Shown: piece after piece, positions 1 through 7,951 of the stretch
Layout: each line of letters starts with the position of its first letter
Position numbering within the stretch: position 1 is the first letter of the stretch
From: Methanoculleus formosensis
Lineage (GTDB): Archaea > Halobacteriota > Methanomicrobia > Methanomicrobiales > Methanoculleaceae
NCBI RefSeq assembly: GCF_025384765.1
Contig: NZ_VHLL01000009.1
Location: 1-58,223 of the forward strand
DNA length: 58,223 nucleotides
Direction: 5' to 3'
Made by a program: the position numbers and the translations under genes
The notes under the pieces: generated by a model
The model's database searches: none
What the model was told of the DNA's origin: nothing
What the model saw: only the letters and a program-made list of their open reading frames with translations

Positions 1-454
1 AACAGGACGGCATTCCCGGGAAAACCCATTCACCGCCGCCGCCCCCGCCTTCTCTTCTCCTGCACCCCCGGCACGGCCTCCCGGATTGCGGCGAGCGCCT
101 CAGGGAGTAGCGTGCCTTTCTTTGCGAAGCCGGGAAGAGCGATGGATGGAACGCGAATGGCTGAAGGTGCGACGTTCCTCCGGAATGCGACTGTCCATAG
201 GACAGGAGTTTGGGCACTGGAGGTGCGGGGGCAGGAGCGTGAGCACCGTTAGGTGCGAACGCCCGGAGCATGAGCACTGTCAAGGTGCGGAGGAGGGCGA
301 AATAATTCCCCGGACTTCGCGGCTTCGCGCTCTTCGCGTGAGGCGGCGTTCTGCACCGGGATCCACCTGATACGGTGAAATGCCCATTACGATCCTATAA
401 AACAAAAATGCCCATTACGATCCTATAAAACAACCCTGAGGCCGCAGCAATCCT
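1..454. other. Window start without a confident gene
   Basis: No open frame here looks like a protein. A minus-strand ATG at position 29 could begin a gene running off the left edge, but too little is visible. Bases 215-300 hold degenerate direct repeats built on GTGAGCAC and AGGTGCG, and 378-433 is an exact tandem repeat described separately. The sequence lies downstream of the PAS sensor gene. Confidence 0.5.
378..433. repeat. Two-copy 28-bp tandem repeat
   Basis: Two adjacent exact copies of a 28-base unit containing TGCCCATTACGATCCTATAA. The 11-base core ATTACGATCCT occurs again at 2263-2273, just upstream of the PAS gene start, so copies of the core bracket that gene. The minus-strand reading contains TTATAGGATCG, but no gene starts nearby, so a promoter role is not obvious. 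Confidence 0.8.
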
Positions 455-2203
455 TCAGAGTTCGTAGCGCTTCAAGAACTCCCGGATCTTCCGCGACTCC
501 ATCCATTCCCGGTCGAGTTCGTGGATCTGCACGTTGATCCGCCGGACCTGCTCCCGGAGTTTCTCCGCGACCGCTTCGTCGTCGAGGAGATCCGCGGCAC
601 CCATGATCACCTGGAGCGGGTGGCGGACGTGGTCGGCCAGGACGGCGAACTGAGCGATGTTCCGTTCGGTCATATCAAACGCCTGCTCACGGAGCCGCTC
701 GTGCAAGATCCGCTCGGAGATGTCCCTGCCGATCACCTGGAACCCCACAACTGTCTTCTTCTCGACGATCGGCGACTCGTTCAGTTCCAGTATGGCGGTC
801 TCCCCGTTCTTTCGCCGGACCTCGATCTGGAGCCTCTCGACCTGCTCGCCCCGGAGAACTCTCCGTCGCCCCTCTTTCCAGGCCAGAAGGCTTGTCGGGA
901 GGATGTAGTCCTCCCAATCGGTTCCCACCATCTCTTCGGGAGAGTACCCGAGTATCCGCTCCATCGCCGGCGAGATGTAGTTCAGTCCGCCGTCCCGGTA
1001 CGACGTGACGATGAGGTCGAAACTCCGCTGGGCAATCCCCCTGAACTTCTCCTCGCTCTCCTCGAGCGCCGCTTCCACCTGCAACCGCTCGATGATCCGG
1101 CCGATCCGCTTCGTGATAGAGTCGAGCAGCATCTGCTCTTCCGGCAGGAACGGCCCCTCACTGCCCTGCGGGACCTCGCCGAGGTACCGCACCTCGACCT
1201 CACCGACCTCTTCGCCGTGGACGGCGATCAGGCTCTTCTGCATCCAGGGGGAGTCCACCGGACCGCCCCGGTAGTAATCCCGGCCGTCGACGGTGATCCG
1301 TACCCCGGTACTCTCCGGGTACTGCCATCCCATGGGGAGGGTATCGGCAACCGCCTGCAGGAGTTTCTCGAGCGTCATTCCGGGCGTCTCGACGAGGTGC
1401 GCGACGGTGTAGAGGCACCGGAGTTCGTCCATCCGTTCCTTCAGTTCGTACGTCTTCTCCCGGAGCGCCTCCTCCACCCGGTTCTGCTCGGTCACGTCGA
1501 AGGCTGTCCCGGCAACGCCGACGATCGTCCCGTCCGCATCACGAAACGGCTTGAGTGTCAGGTCGCGGACACGCCGCTTGCCTGCGATGGTGAACGTCAC
1601 CGCAGTCCGTAGGCTCTCTCCCGTCTCAAGAACCCGCCGCTTCAGCGCGATAAGATGATCGGCGTTCTCGGGAAAAGCATCCTCTTCGCGCATACCGATG
1701 ATGGACGCGTCCGTGGACCCCAACTGCTGGTTGTACGACCAGATGTACCGCAGGTCTGCATCCTGCACGAAGACGACCACCGGGGATCCCTCGAGCGCGG
1801 CCCTGAAGTGATACGCATCCAGATCCGCAGTGGCGTCCCGGATCTTGATGAGCCGCTGCCCGGTCGCGGCGAAAGTCCGTCTGCTGGATATCGAGATCCA
1901 GCGCCGGGCATCGTCGGGGGTCCGGGCGCGGCAGAGAAGAGGAGGCAGGTCCGCGCCGTTCTCAAGGGCGCGGCGGAGCAGCCGCACGGAGTCGTCCTCT
2001 TCGATCATCGGCAGGAGGTATGTTTCGAGGAGAGAGTCGAGCTCCATACCGATGGCATCTTCCTGCCGGATACCGAGAGTCCGTGCGAGGGCGGGGTTGT
2101 ACCACCAGACCTTCCGGTCGTCGCCTACCACAAGAAGTCCATCTTCGAGAGCGTTGAGCACCGCATGGTGAAAGGGTGCCCGGTCCAGGTGCGAGTCCGC
2201 CAT
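455..2203 (-). CDS. Multi-PAS/GAF sensor protein with HisKA-like tail, no ATPase domain
   Basis: A 582-residue cytoplasmic sensor. I see a PAS domain near residues 10-120, a second near 125-245, a helical linker leading into a GAF-like region (about 255-375), and a third PAS near 385-505. The tail (523-582) resembles a histidine-kinase dimerisation helix with DHVRHPLQVI, H525 and H528 being candidate phospho-acceptors, but the protein ends before any HATPase domain. It may therefore act as a docking or signal-input partner, or be a shortened kinase. No receiver gene is adjacent. No transmembrane segment is visible. Large PAS proteins of this type are common in Methanomicrobiales; the ligand cannot be predicted. 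Confidence 0.85.
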   Translation of the reverse strand: MADSHLDRAPFHHAVLNALEDGLLVVGDDRKVWWYNPALARTLGIRQEDAIGMELDSLLETYLLPMIEEDDSVRLLRRALENGADLPPLLCRARTPDDARRWISISSRRTFAATGQRLIKIRDATADLDAYHFRAALEGSPVVVFVQDADLRYIWSYNQQLGSTDASIIGMREEDAFPENADHLIALKRRVLETGESLRTAVTFTIAGKRRVRDLTLKPFRDADGTIVGVAGTAFDVTEQNRVEEALREKTYELKERMDELRCLYTVAHLVETPGMTLEKLLQAVADTLPMGWQYPESTGVRITVDGRDYYRGGPVDSPWMQKSLIAVHGEEVGEVEVRYLGEVPQGSEGPFLPEEQMLLDSITKRIGRIIERLQVEAALEESEEKFRGIAQRSFDLIVTSYRDGGLNYISPAMERILGYSPEEMVGTDWEDYILPTSLLAWKEGRRRVLRGEQVERLQIEVRRKNGETAILELNESPIVEKKTVVGFQVIGRDISERILHERLREQAFDMTERNIAQFAVLADHVRHPLQVIMGAADLLDDEAVAEKLREQVRRINVQIHELDREWMESRKIREFLKRYEL

Positions 2204-2359
2204 AACCCACCGGCATCGAGATGCAGTCGCTGTAGTGGTTGTGCTCCGGGGACTTTAAAATAATTACGATCCTGTTATCGGGTGAAATCCGGGCTCTTTC
2301 GACCTCCTGGACGGTTCAGCGAGATCTCCGGGTTACCGGGGAAGCAGGCGAGAGGCCGG

Positions 2360-2548
2360 GAGGTCATCCCGAAAAAGATCTTGAACGTTCCTTACACCCC
2401 GGTCGGAACACCCACCTCTGAGGTTTCTACCCTTTGTTCTCTATCCTGGGCAAGGAGGGTGAAACGGCTTCCCGTCGGGTATCGCCACTCGGGGGAGGGA
2501 TCGGGAGGGGGTGTCCCCCTCCCGGCAAAGAGATTTTGGGACAACCTC
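2360..2548 (-). repeat. 189-bp MITE-like element, copy A (minus orientation)
   Basis: The ends are inverted repeats: GAGGTCATCCCGAAAAAGAT on the left and, read on the other strand, GAGGTTGTCCCAAAATCTC on the right. The interior has a GGGAGGGGGTGTCCCCCTCCC hairpin-type stretch next to a CTCGGGGGAGGG motif. It has the same length and ends as copies at 6331, 36060, 36262 and 58085. It carries no transposase. It fills the interval before the nitroreductase gene, whose promoter (TATAAATA, 2553-2560) begins five bases after it. Confidence 0.85.
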
Positions 2549-2586
2549 AAGGTATAAATATCGCCGGCAGGCCATAGCCGGAGTTC

Positions 2587-3174
2587 ATGATGACGGGTGC
2601 CGAGTCCATCGAGATCTTCTCCGTGATCCGGGAGCGCCGGAGCGTCAGGAACTATACCGACCGGGACGTTCCGGAAGAGGGCCTGAGGGCGATCATCGCT
2701 GCGGGCATCCAGGCCCCGACCGCCCTCGGGCTTCAGCCCTGGCGATTCGTGATCGTGAAGGATCGGGCCCTGATACAGCAGGTGTCCGATTACTGCAAAC
2801 CGATCCTCATCGAGAGGATCGGAGAGGAGGGCGGAGCGGGGACAGAAGAGTTTCTCGCGGCGCTCAAAACCCCCGTGTTCAGTATCTTCTACAACGCCCC
2901 GGTGCTGGTCCTGGTTCTCGGCGCCCGGGAGGCCGTATCGAGCTTCCTCGACTGCGCGCTCTGCGCGGAGAACATGATGCTTGCCGCCTGGGCGCTCGGG
3001 ATCGGCAGTTGCTGGATCGGTTCGGCGGCTCTCGTCCAGGAGAGACCCGACCTCCTCGCGGCGCTGAAGGTTCCGGACGACCACCAGATCGTGGCCCCGC
3101 TGATCTTCGGTTATCCCGGACCCCTCTCACCGAAACCGGTGCGCCGGGAGCCCCGGATAGACTGGGTCCCCTGA
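2587..3174 (+). CDS. Nitroreductase family FMN oxidoreductase
   Basis: A 195-residue nitroreductase-fold flavoprotein. The N-terminal RERRSVRNYTDRDVP is the FMN-phosphate binding signature of the family, and the APTALGLQPWRF stretch (about residues 38-50) fits the conserved segment that follows. These enzymes bind FMN as dimers and reduce quinones, nitro compounds or other electrophiles; the physiological substrate is unknown. No ferredoxin domain is fused. ATG at 2587 is followed by another at 2590, so the start is uncertain by one codon. A TATA-like TATAAATA lies about 30 bases upstream, giving a short leader. It is a monocistronic gene convergent with the HtrA gene. Confidence 0.9.
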   Translation: MMTGAESIEIFSVIRERRSVRNYTDRDVPEEGLRAIIAAGIQAPTALGLQPWRFVIVKDRALIQQVSDYCKPILIERIGEEGGAGTEEFLAALKTPVFSIFYNAPVLVLVLGAREAVSSFLDCALCAENMMLAAWALGIGSCWIGSAALVQERPDLLAALKVPDDHQIVAPLIFGYPGPLSPKPVRREPRIDWVP

Positions 3175-3185
3175 CCGTACCTCCT

Positions 3186-4247
3186 TCACCCGGAGGCGGG
3201 GCACGCGACCGCTTCCGCAGGGATGATCGCGAGCATGATCCGCCGCCGGTTCCGGACTACCGCGAGGGTAGCGGGTTCCGCGATAGGCCAGGCGGCGAGG
3301 AACCGGTGCAAATCGTCGACGCAGACTACAGGAGTATCGTTGATCGCGACGATCAGGTCGCCCGGCCTGATTCCGGCCCGCCCGGCGGGGCTCGCCCGGT
3401 TCACCGAGACGACCTCGACCGCCTGGTTCGCGGAGAGGCCGAGCGCCGCGACGAGGTGCTGCGGGAGCGGCTGCGACTGGCCGGAAATACCGAGGTAACC
3501 GCGCCGCACCCTGCCGTCGGCGACCAGCTGCGGGAGAACCCACGAGGCGGTGTTTGAGGGGACCGCGAAGCAGATGCCCTGAGCCATCGGGATGATGGCC
3601 GTGTTGATCCCGATGACCCGGCCACGGGAGTCTACCAGCGGGCCGCCGGAGTTCCCGGGGTTCAGGGGAGCGGTGTGCTGGATGATCTTCTCGATCAGGC
3701 GGCCGTCCCGGCTCCTGAACGCCCTCCCGAGAGCACTCAGGACCCCTGTCGAGACGGTCGAGTCGAAACCAAGCGGGTTGCCGATGGCTATCGCGAGCTG
3801 CCCGACCGCGAGCGCCCCGGAGTCGCCGAATGAGGCGTAGGCGAGATCCCCGGCATCGGCGCGGAGCACGGCGAGGTCGGTCGCCGGGTCGGCCCCGACC
3901 AGGCGTGCGGGAAGAGTGGTTCCGTCGGCCGTGCGAACCTCGATCCTTCCCGCCCCCTGTACCACATGATTGTTGGTCAGGATGTAGCCCTCCGGCGACA
4001 CGGCCACGCCCGAGCCTGCTCCTACCTGCTCGCCGCGCCACCCGGGAGAGTTCGTCCCCACGACCACGCTCACGACCGCGGGGCTCACGGTTTCGACGAC
4101 CCGGACGACGGCGCGGGAGTAGGCGTCGAGGAGGTCAGCATCGGACTCCTCCGAATCGGGGCTTGCAGCGTGTCTTTCTGAAACGGATCTCTGAGAAGAA
4201 TCTCCGATATGCCGGAAGAGACTGGGCTTCATTTTATCCATCGCCAT
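3186..4247 (-). CDS. HtrA/DegP-type serine protease with PDZ domain
   Basis: A 353-residue S1C protease. The catalytic triad is visible as H94 (LTNNHVV), D124 (ATDLAVL) and S200 (NPGNSGGP), followed by a PDZ domain from about residue 250 to 340 (RRGYLGISG, GIRPGDLIVAIND). HtrA proteins degrade or refold damaged proteins; PDZ domains bind exposed C-termini. The N-terminus is polar with no signal peptide or membrane anchor, so this copy should be cytoplasmic, unlike most bacterial HtrA proteins. Met codons at 4247, 4241 and 4232 are all possible starts. A TATA-like ATTTATAA (4246-4253) overlaps the first of them, which favours one of the later starts and a leaderless mRNA. Confidence 0.92.
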   Translation of the reverse strand: MAMDKMKPSLFRHIGDSSQRSVSERHAASPDSEESDADLLDAYSRAVVRVVETVSPAVVSVVVGTNSPGWRGEQVGAGSGVAVSPEGYILTNNHVVQGAGRIEVRTADGTTLPARLVGADPATDLAVLRADAGDLAYASFGDSGALAVGQLAIAIGNPLGFDSTVSTGVLSALGRAFRSRDGRLIEKIIQHTAPLNPGNSGGPLVDSRGRVIGINTAIIPMAQGICFAVPSNTASWVLPQLVADGRVRRGYLGISGQSQPLPQHLVAALGLSANQAVEVVSVNRASPAGRAGIRPGDLIVAINDTPVVCVDDLHRFLAAWPIAEPATLAVVRNRRRIMLAIIPAEAVACPASG

Positions 4248-4388
4248 TTATAATTCGTAACAAATAGTAATGTACTTTCCGCACGGGTCTACGAACACTA
4301 TCCTGGTTGCGCCGGATCGCTCTCTCCCGGGCATGCGGGTGACCTCCCTGCCGCAAAGGCCAAATAGCCCCGGCATCTATTGCCCCCC

Positions 4389-5087
4389 ATGCCCGGAACG
4401 ATTGCAATAGAAGTGGAGGGTGCGAGAGTCGACGTGCGCCCTACGGATATCAGGCGAACACCGCAGGCCGGCGAGGCCTACGACACCGTGGAGATCGAGA
4501 CCGACCGGGGGACGACCGTCTGCCGCTACTACGAAGCGCAGGGGACCAGGGTCGGCGTCGTCATGGTCGGCGGAACCGGAGGCGGGTTCGACACCCCGGC
4601 ACGGGGACTCTACCCGCGGCTGGCACAGGATCTCCCAAACCACCGGATCAGTGCGCTCCGGGTGCAGTACCGGCACCCGACCGACCTCGTGGAATCGGTC
4701 TTCGACACTGTCCTCGGGCTGCGCTACCTCGAAAGCCGGGGTGTCACGGCCGCCGGGGTCGTCGGGCACTCGCTCGGGGGAGCGGTGGCGATCCAGGCAG
4801 CGGCGAACGTCCCGGCGGTCAGGGTCGTCGTCGCCGTCGCGACCCAGTCTGCCGGGACCGAACCGGTCGCCGCCCTCGCCGGCCGTGCCGCGATCCTCCT
4901 GGTGCACGGGGACCGAGATCCGGTTCTCTCCCATACCTCCGCGGAGGAGGTCTACCGGCGCGCCGGCGAACCCAAACGGCTGATCGTCTACGAAGGGGCG
5001 GGGCACACCCTCGACGAGACAGCCGAAAGCCTCTACGTCGAGGTGAAGGCGTGGCTCCTTAAGCACCTCCCGGGGACGCTGGTCTGA
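4389..5087 (+). CDS. Alpha/beta hydrolase
   Basis: A 232-residue alpha/beta-hydrolase. The nucleophile elbow GHSLGG places Ser at about residue 128; the acid is probably the Asp of GDRDPV and the base the His of GAGHTLD near the C-terminus. An oxyanion-loop type GGTGGG sits near residue 61. The family includes esterases and dienelactone hydrolases, so the substrate is open. I chose ATG 4389 over the upstream in-frame TTG at 4380. The 3' end overlaps the convergent glycerophosphodiesterase gene by 29 bases. Confidence 0.85.
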   Translation: MPGTIAIEVEGARVDVRPTDIRRTPQAGEAYDTVEIETDRGTTVCRYYEAQGTRVGVVMVGGTGGGFDTPARGLYPRLAQDLPNHRISALRVQYRHPTDLVESVFDTVLGLRYLESRGVTAAGVVGHSLGGAVAIQAAANVPAVRVVVAVATQSAGTEPVAALAGRAAILLVHGDRDPVLSHTSAEEVYRRAGEPKRLIVYEGAGHTLDETAESLYVEVKAWLLKHLPGTLV

Positions 5088-5778
5088 CCGGGAGCTCCGC
5101 GGCCAGCCCTTCAAGATACCTCCGGGCTGCACAGGGATCGTCGCTCGAGAACCCATCGATGCTGAGCCGGAGTGCTTCGCGGATATCGTCCTCCGTGTTC
5201 AAAACCCAGGGAACGACGAGCAGCCCGGCCGCGTGCGCCCGCTCGACCAGTTCGTGCGAGACCCGATCCCATCTCGGAAGGAGGAGACCGGCCTGCACCG
5301 AGCGGGCGAGCGCTATGGGATCGCCGGTCGCTTCGGAGTAGACGAGGCCCGCTTGCGCCCCGGGCAGGAGATTCTTCATCGTCGCAACGCTTCCAGGGTG
5401 GAACGAGACGAGGAAGAGTCGCTCCGGCATCATCTCCATGAGTGCCGAGACGACGATCGCCTCCATTCCGGGCTCCTTGATCTCCACGACAAGCCCCGTT
5501 TTACTATGGACGAGGCCGAGAATCTCCTGGAGCGCAGGAATCCTCTCGCCCTCGCCGGCGTCCAGTCCGGCCAGGTCTTCGACGGTATACCCCTTGACCG
5601 GCCCGACCCCATTCGTCGTCCGGTCGACGGTCGCGTCGTGGATCGCAACAGGAATACCGTCCCGTGTGAGGCGCAGGTCGACCTCGACGAGATCGGCGCA
5701 CGCCATACCCTTTCGGAGAGCGCTCAGGGTGTTCTCCGGCCCGAGCGCCCTCGCTCCCCGGTGTCCGATGATCAGCAT
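5059..5778 (-). CDS. Glycerophosphodiester phosphodiesterase family protein
   Basis: A 239-residue GDPD-fold protein. The N-terminal IIGHRGA, PENT and VEVDLRLT, then HD in AIHDATVDRT, are the metal and phosphate-binding signatures; EIKE supplies another acidic ligand. It would cleave glycerophosphodiesters to glycerol-3-phosphate (or glycerol-1-phosphate from archaeal lipids) and an alcohol. An open frame continues 40 codons upstream, but MLIIGHRG at 5778 is where the fold begins. No signal peptide, so cytoplasmic. Its 3' end overlaps the convergent hydrolase gene, so the last ten residues are probably not structurally important. Confidence 0.88.
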   Translation of the reverse strand: MLIIGHRGARALGPENTLSALRKGMACADLVEVDLRLTRDGIPVAIHDATVDRTTNGVGPVKGYTVEDLAGLDAGEGERIPALQEILGLVHSKTGLVVEIKEPGMEAIVVSALMEMMPERLFLVSFHPGSVATMKNLLPGAQAGLVYSEATGDPIALARSVQAGLLLPRWDRVSHELVERAHAAGLLVVPWVLNTEDDIREALRLSIDGFSSDDPCAARRYLEGLAAELPVRPASPGGA

Positions 5779-5908
5779 GCCACGGCATACACCCGGGAAT
5801 TTGAATAGGTTGCTGGTTGATAGGCCAGGATGCCAGGCGGCGGACCGGACCTTCGGTGCGGGCCGCCGCCCTGTAAAGCAGGGCCGGCAGACACCCATCT
5901 GAAAATGG

Positions 5909-6163
5909 TTATCTCTGTCGGATCCTCTTCAGTTCGGATCGGATATCGTCCATGCTTTTGTAATTTCGTTCCTGAAACAGGTTCACCGTATCGAGGACAC
6001 CCTGCGATGCTCCGCTATCCTGCACCCGGGTGATAAGATCGCTCTTTGATGCAGGGAAGTTGATCCGGGACATGATCATCTCGATCTCCCGCGGGTCGAC
6101 CTCCTGCAGTGGTCCGGCAACTTTTGACATCCCGCTCGTGGTAGACTCTTTCATACCTTTCAT
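5909..6163 (-). CDS. DUF2795 domain protein, copy 1
   Basis: An 84-residue protein of the DUF2795 family, whose function is not established. The conserved core SRINFPASKSDLITR is followed by a helical tail. It is the same length as the paralogue at 6599-6853, and both keep a SKVAGPLQEVDP-like N-terminus. ATG at 6163 is chosen because a GGTGAG ribosome-binding site lies six bases upstream in both genes; an in-frame GTG at 6175 is less likely. The promoter has ATAAATACC (6224-6232, read on the minus strand GGTATTTAT), also shared with the paralogue. Confidence 0.85.
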   Translation of the reverse strand: MKGMKESTTSGMSKVAGPLQEVDPREIEMIMSRINFPASKSDLITRVQDSGASQGVLDTVNLFQERNYKSMDDIRSELKRIRQR

Positions 6164-6330
6164 ACCTCTCACCACTGTGTTCGCGCTCCCTTCAAGGAGA
6201 CGGCCTCCGGTGGCTAAGGCCGAATAAATACCTGTCGTTCATGCCGCAGCAGCAAGGCTTGCCCTGCACCCGCTAGGACACCGAGTTCCGGGAACCCCGG
6301 GGCAACCTGACTTCTCTTTCGTGGGACATC

Positions 6331-6519
6331 GAAGTTATCCCAAAACGCTGTTACCGGGAGGGGGTGTCCCCCTCCCGGACCCTCCCCCGAGTGGCGATAT
6401 CCAGTGGAAAGCCGTTTCACCCCCCTGGCTCAGGATGTGGCTCAGATGGCGGATACCTGAGAATTAAGGGCTCCGATCGGGGTATGCCGGGGGTTCGGAG
6501 ATCTTTTTGGGATGACCTC
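6331..6519 (+). repeat. 189-bp MITE-like element, copy B
   Basis: Ends are GAAGTTATCCCAAAACGC and, on the right, AGATCTTTTTGGGATGACCTC (reverse complement GAGGTCATCCC...). The interior has GGGAGGGGGTGTCCCCCTCC and CCCGAGTGGCGATATCC. It differs from copy D (36262-36450) at eight positions, all transitions, so about 96% identity over 189 bases. It sits between the two DUF2795 genes. No coding capacity. Confidence 0.9.
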
Positions 6520-6598
6520 ATCCATCCGGAATCCAGGGGCTATACAGGTCCAGGCAAAAGGGCGGCAGGTACCGTCTCCGGCACCTGTCGAGAATAGG

Positions 6599-6853
6599 TT
6601 ACTTCTGCTGAATTTTAAGGAACTCGGACTTCACATCTTCCGGATCATTGTACTGCCTGTCTTCAAACTGGTTCAGTGCGTCAAGAACGATCTGGGGTAC
6701 CTCGGTTCCCTTCGCACGGCTAATGAGGTCGTTCTTCGATGCGGGGAAGTTTACTCCCGAGGTGCTCACCTCGATGATCTGCGGGTCGAGTTCCCGTATG
6801 GTCCCGGCAACTTTGGACTGCCCGCTCATGCCGGATTCCTGTGTACCTCTCAT
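6599..6853 (-). CDS. DUF2795 domain protein, copy 2
   Basis: An 84-residue paralogue of the 5909-6163 protein, aligned without gaps. The most conserved part is VNFPASKNDLISRAK. It starts at ATG 6853 behind GGTGAGAATT; frames upstream of this are not conserved with copy 1. The promoter element ATAAATACC recurs at 6915-6923, at the same distance from the start as in copy 1. Both genes point the same way and are separated by repeat element B, which suggests a tandem gene duplication later split by an insertion. Function unknown; such small proteins can be stress- or nucleic-acid-related, but nothing here proves it. Confidence 0.85.
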   Translation of the reverse strand: MRGTQESGMSGQSKVAGTIRELDPQIIEVSTSGVNFPASKNDLISRAKGTEVPQIVLDALNQFEDRQYNDPEDVKSEFLKIQQK

Positions 6854-7120
6854 AATTCTCACCATCCGATCTCTAGTTCCCTCACGGGAGCGACCCCACC
6901 AGAGGTATAGTATCATAAATACCTATCGTCACCGCAATGAAGGGTGAAGAATTGTCCCCTATCAGCCGGGGGGGCGAGAACCCCGAGGTGATCCCTGGGG
7001 GCTCACACACGACAGGATTTTTACGATTGAGAAGGTTCCGGAACAGGCAGCCGAAAGAACCGGCTCTCCGGCAGGGCCATATCAAAAGGTTCATTGTCCT
7101 TACCTGACTAACCCATTTTC
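6854..7120. promoter_or_regulatory. Divergent promoter region, DUF2795 / amino-acid binding protein
   Basis: Contains the minus-strand TATA-like element of DUF2795 copy 2 (6915-6923). Toward the right, near 7010-7095, there are A/T-richer stretches (GGATTTTTACGATTGAG; ATATCAAAAGG) that may be the promoter of the binding-protein gene at 7121. No gene is visible. Confidence 0.4.
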
Positions 7121-7894
7121 ATGAGAACGCATGGCATTCTTATACTGCTCGTCGGTATCGTTACGGTGCTGGCAGTCGCTGGTGCAGGGTGCACCGGCAC
7201 GACCACCGAACCGGACTACGTCGTCGGCATCGACGGCGCGTATCCTCCCTTCAGCTATGTCGACAAGGACGGCAACGCCCAGGGATTCGACGTCGACTCC
7301 ATGAGGTGGATCGCCGAGAAAAAGGGCGTCACGGTGACGTTCATGGCAGTCGACTGGGACGCCATCATCCCGACCCTCCAGGCAGGGAAGATCGATATGG
7401 TCTATGCCGGGATGTCGATCACCCCCGAGCGGCAGGAGAAGGTCAACTTCAGCAACCCCTACTGGTCGGTCAACCAGGACGTCGTAGCCCGTGAGGACTC
7501 GAACGTGACGCTTGATGATGTCCTTGCCGGAAAGGCGATCATCGGAGTGCAGCGGGGATGCACCGCAGCCCTCTGGATCGAGGAGAATCTGGTCGGGAAC
7601 GAGAAGATGCCCAAAGACAACCTGAAATACTACCCCGACACACCGGCCGCCGTCAGCGACCTCGAGATCGGCAGGATCGACGCGGTCATGTATGACGACG
7701 TCTCCATCCAGGATATCATCAAGGACAAGCCGGTCAAGACCATCGGCTCCGTCGAGACGCAGGAGCAGGAGCAGTTCGGCGTCGCCATCAGAAAGGAGGA
7801 CACCGCGCTCCTCGAGTTCATGAACGAGGGTATTGCGGAACTGCAGGCTGATCCCTACTGGGAAGAGCTCAAAGAGAAGCACAACCTGAAGTAA
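7121..7894 (+). CDS. Polar amino-acid ABC transporter substrate-binding lipoprotein
   Basis: A 257-residue type-3 extracellular solute-binding protein. A hydrophobic signal (residues 5-23) ends in a lipobox-like AGAGC with C24, so it should be lipid-anchored on the outer face of the membrane. The fold is read from VVGIDGAYPPFSYVD (start of lobe 1), GMSITPERQEKVNFSNPY, whose Arg normally pairs with the ligand carboxylate, and DAVMYDD, whose Asp normally binds the alpha-amino group. It is therefore most likely an amino-acid binder. No permease is adjacent on this strand; the matching permease-ATPase-permease operon lies 1.8 kb away on the other strand. A terminator hairpin follows directly. Confidence 0.92.
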   Translation: MRTHGILILLVGIVTVLAVAGAGCTGTTTEPDYVVGIDGAYPPFSYVDKDGNAQGFDVDSMRWIAEKKGVTVTFMAVDWDAIIPTLQAGKIDMVYAGMSITPERQEKVNFSNPYWSVNQDVVAREDSNVTLDDVLAGKAIIGVQRGCTAALWIEENLVGNEKMPKDNLKYYPDTPAAVSDLEIGRIDAVMYDDVSIQDIIKDKPVKTIGSVETQEQEQFGVAIRKEDTALLEFMNEGIAELQADPYWEELKEKHNLK

Positions 7895-7896
7895 CC

Positions 7897-7920
7897 GGGG
7901 ACGAGTCGTCCCCCCTTTTT
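7897..7920 (+). terminator. Hairpin plus T-run terminator
   Basis: GGGGAC (7897-7902) pairs with GTCCCC (7908-7913) across a five-base loop, followed by TTTTT at 7916-7920. It sits three bases after the stop of the binding-protein gene and 32 bases before the probable start of the EamA gene. Confidence 0.8.
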
Positions 7921-7951
7921 ACGATACTTACCCCTTTCGGAGGCACCTCCC

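Noticed and set aside
215-300. Possible CRISPR-like repeats with GTGAGCAC
   Set aside because: Units are degenerate, unevenly spaced and too few.
86-370. Open frame on + with TTG start, arginine-rich product
   Set aside because: No ribosome-binding site or recognisable fold; it follows GC-rich and repetitive sequence.
521-1612. Long + strand open frame
   Set aside because: It is antisense to the PAS sensor gene, and its product is compositionally biased; the minus-strand frame has recognisable domains.
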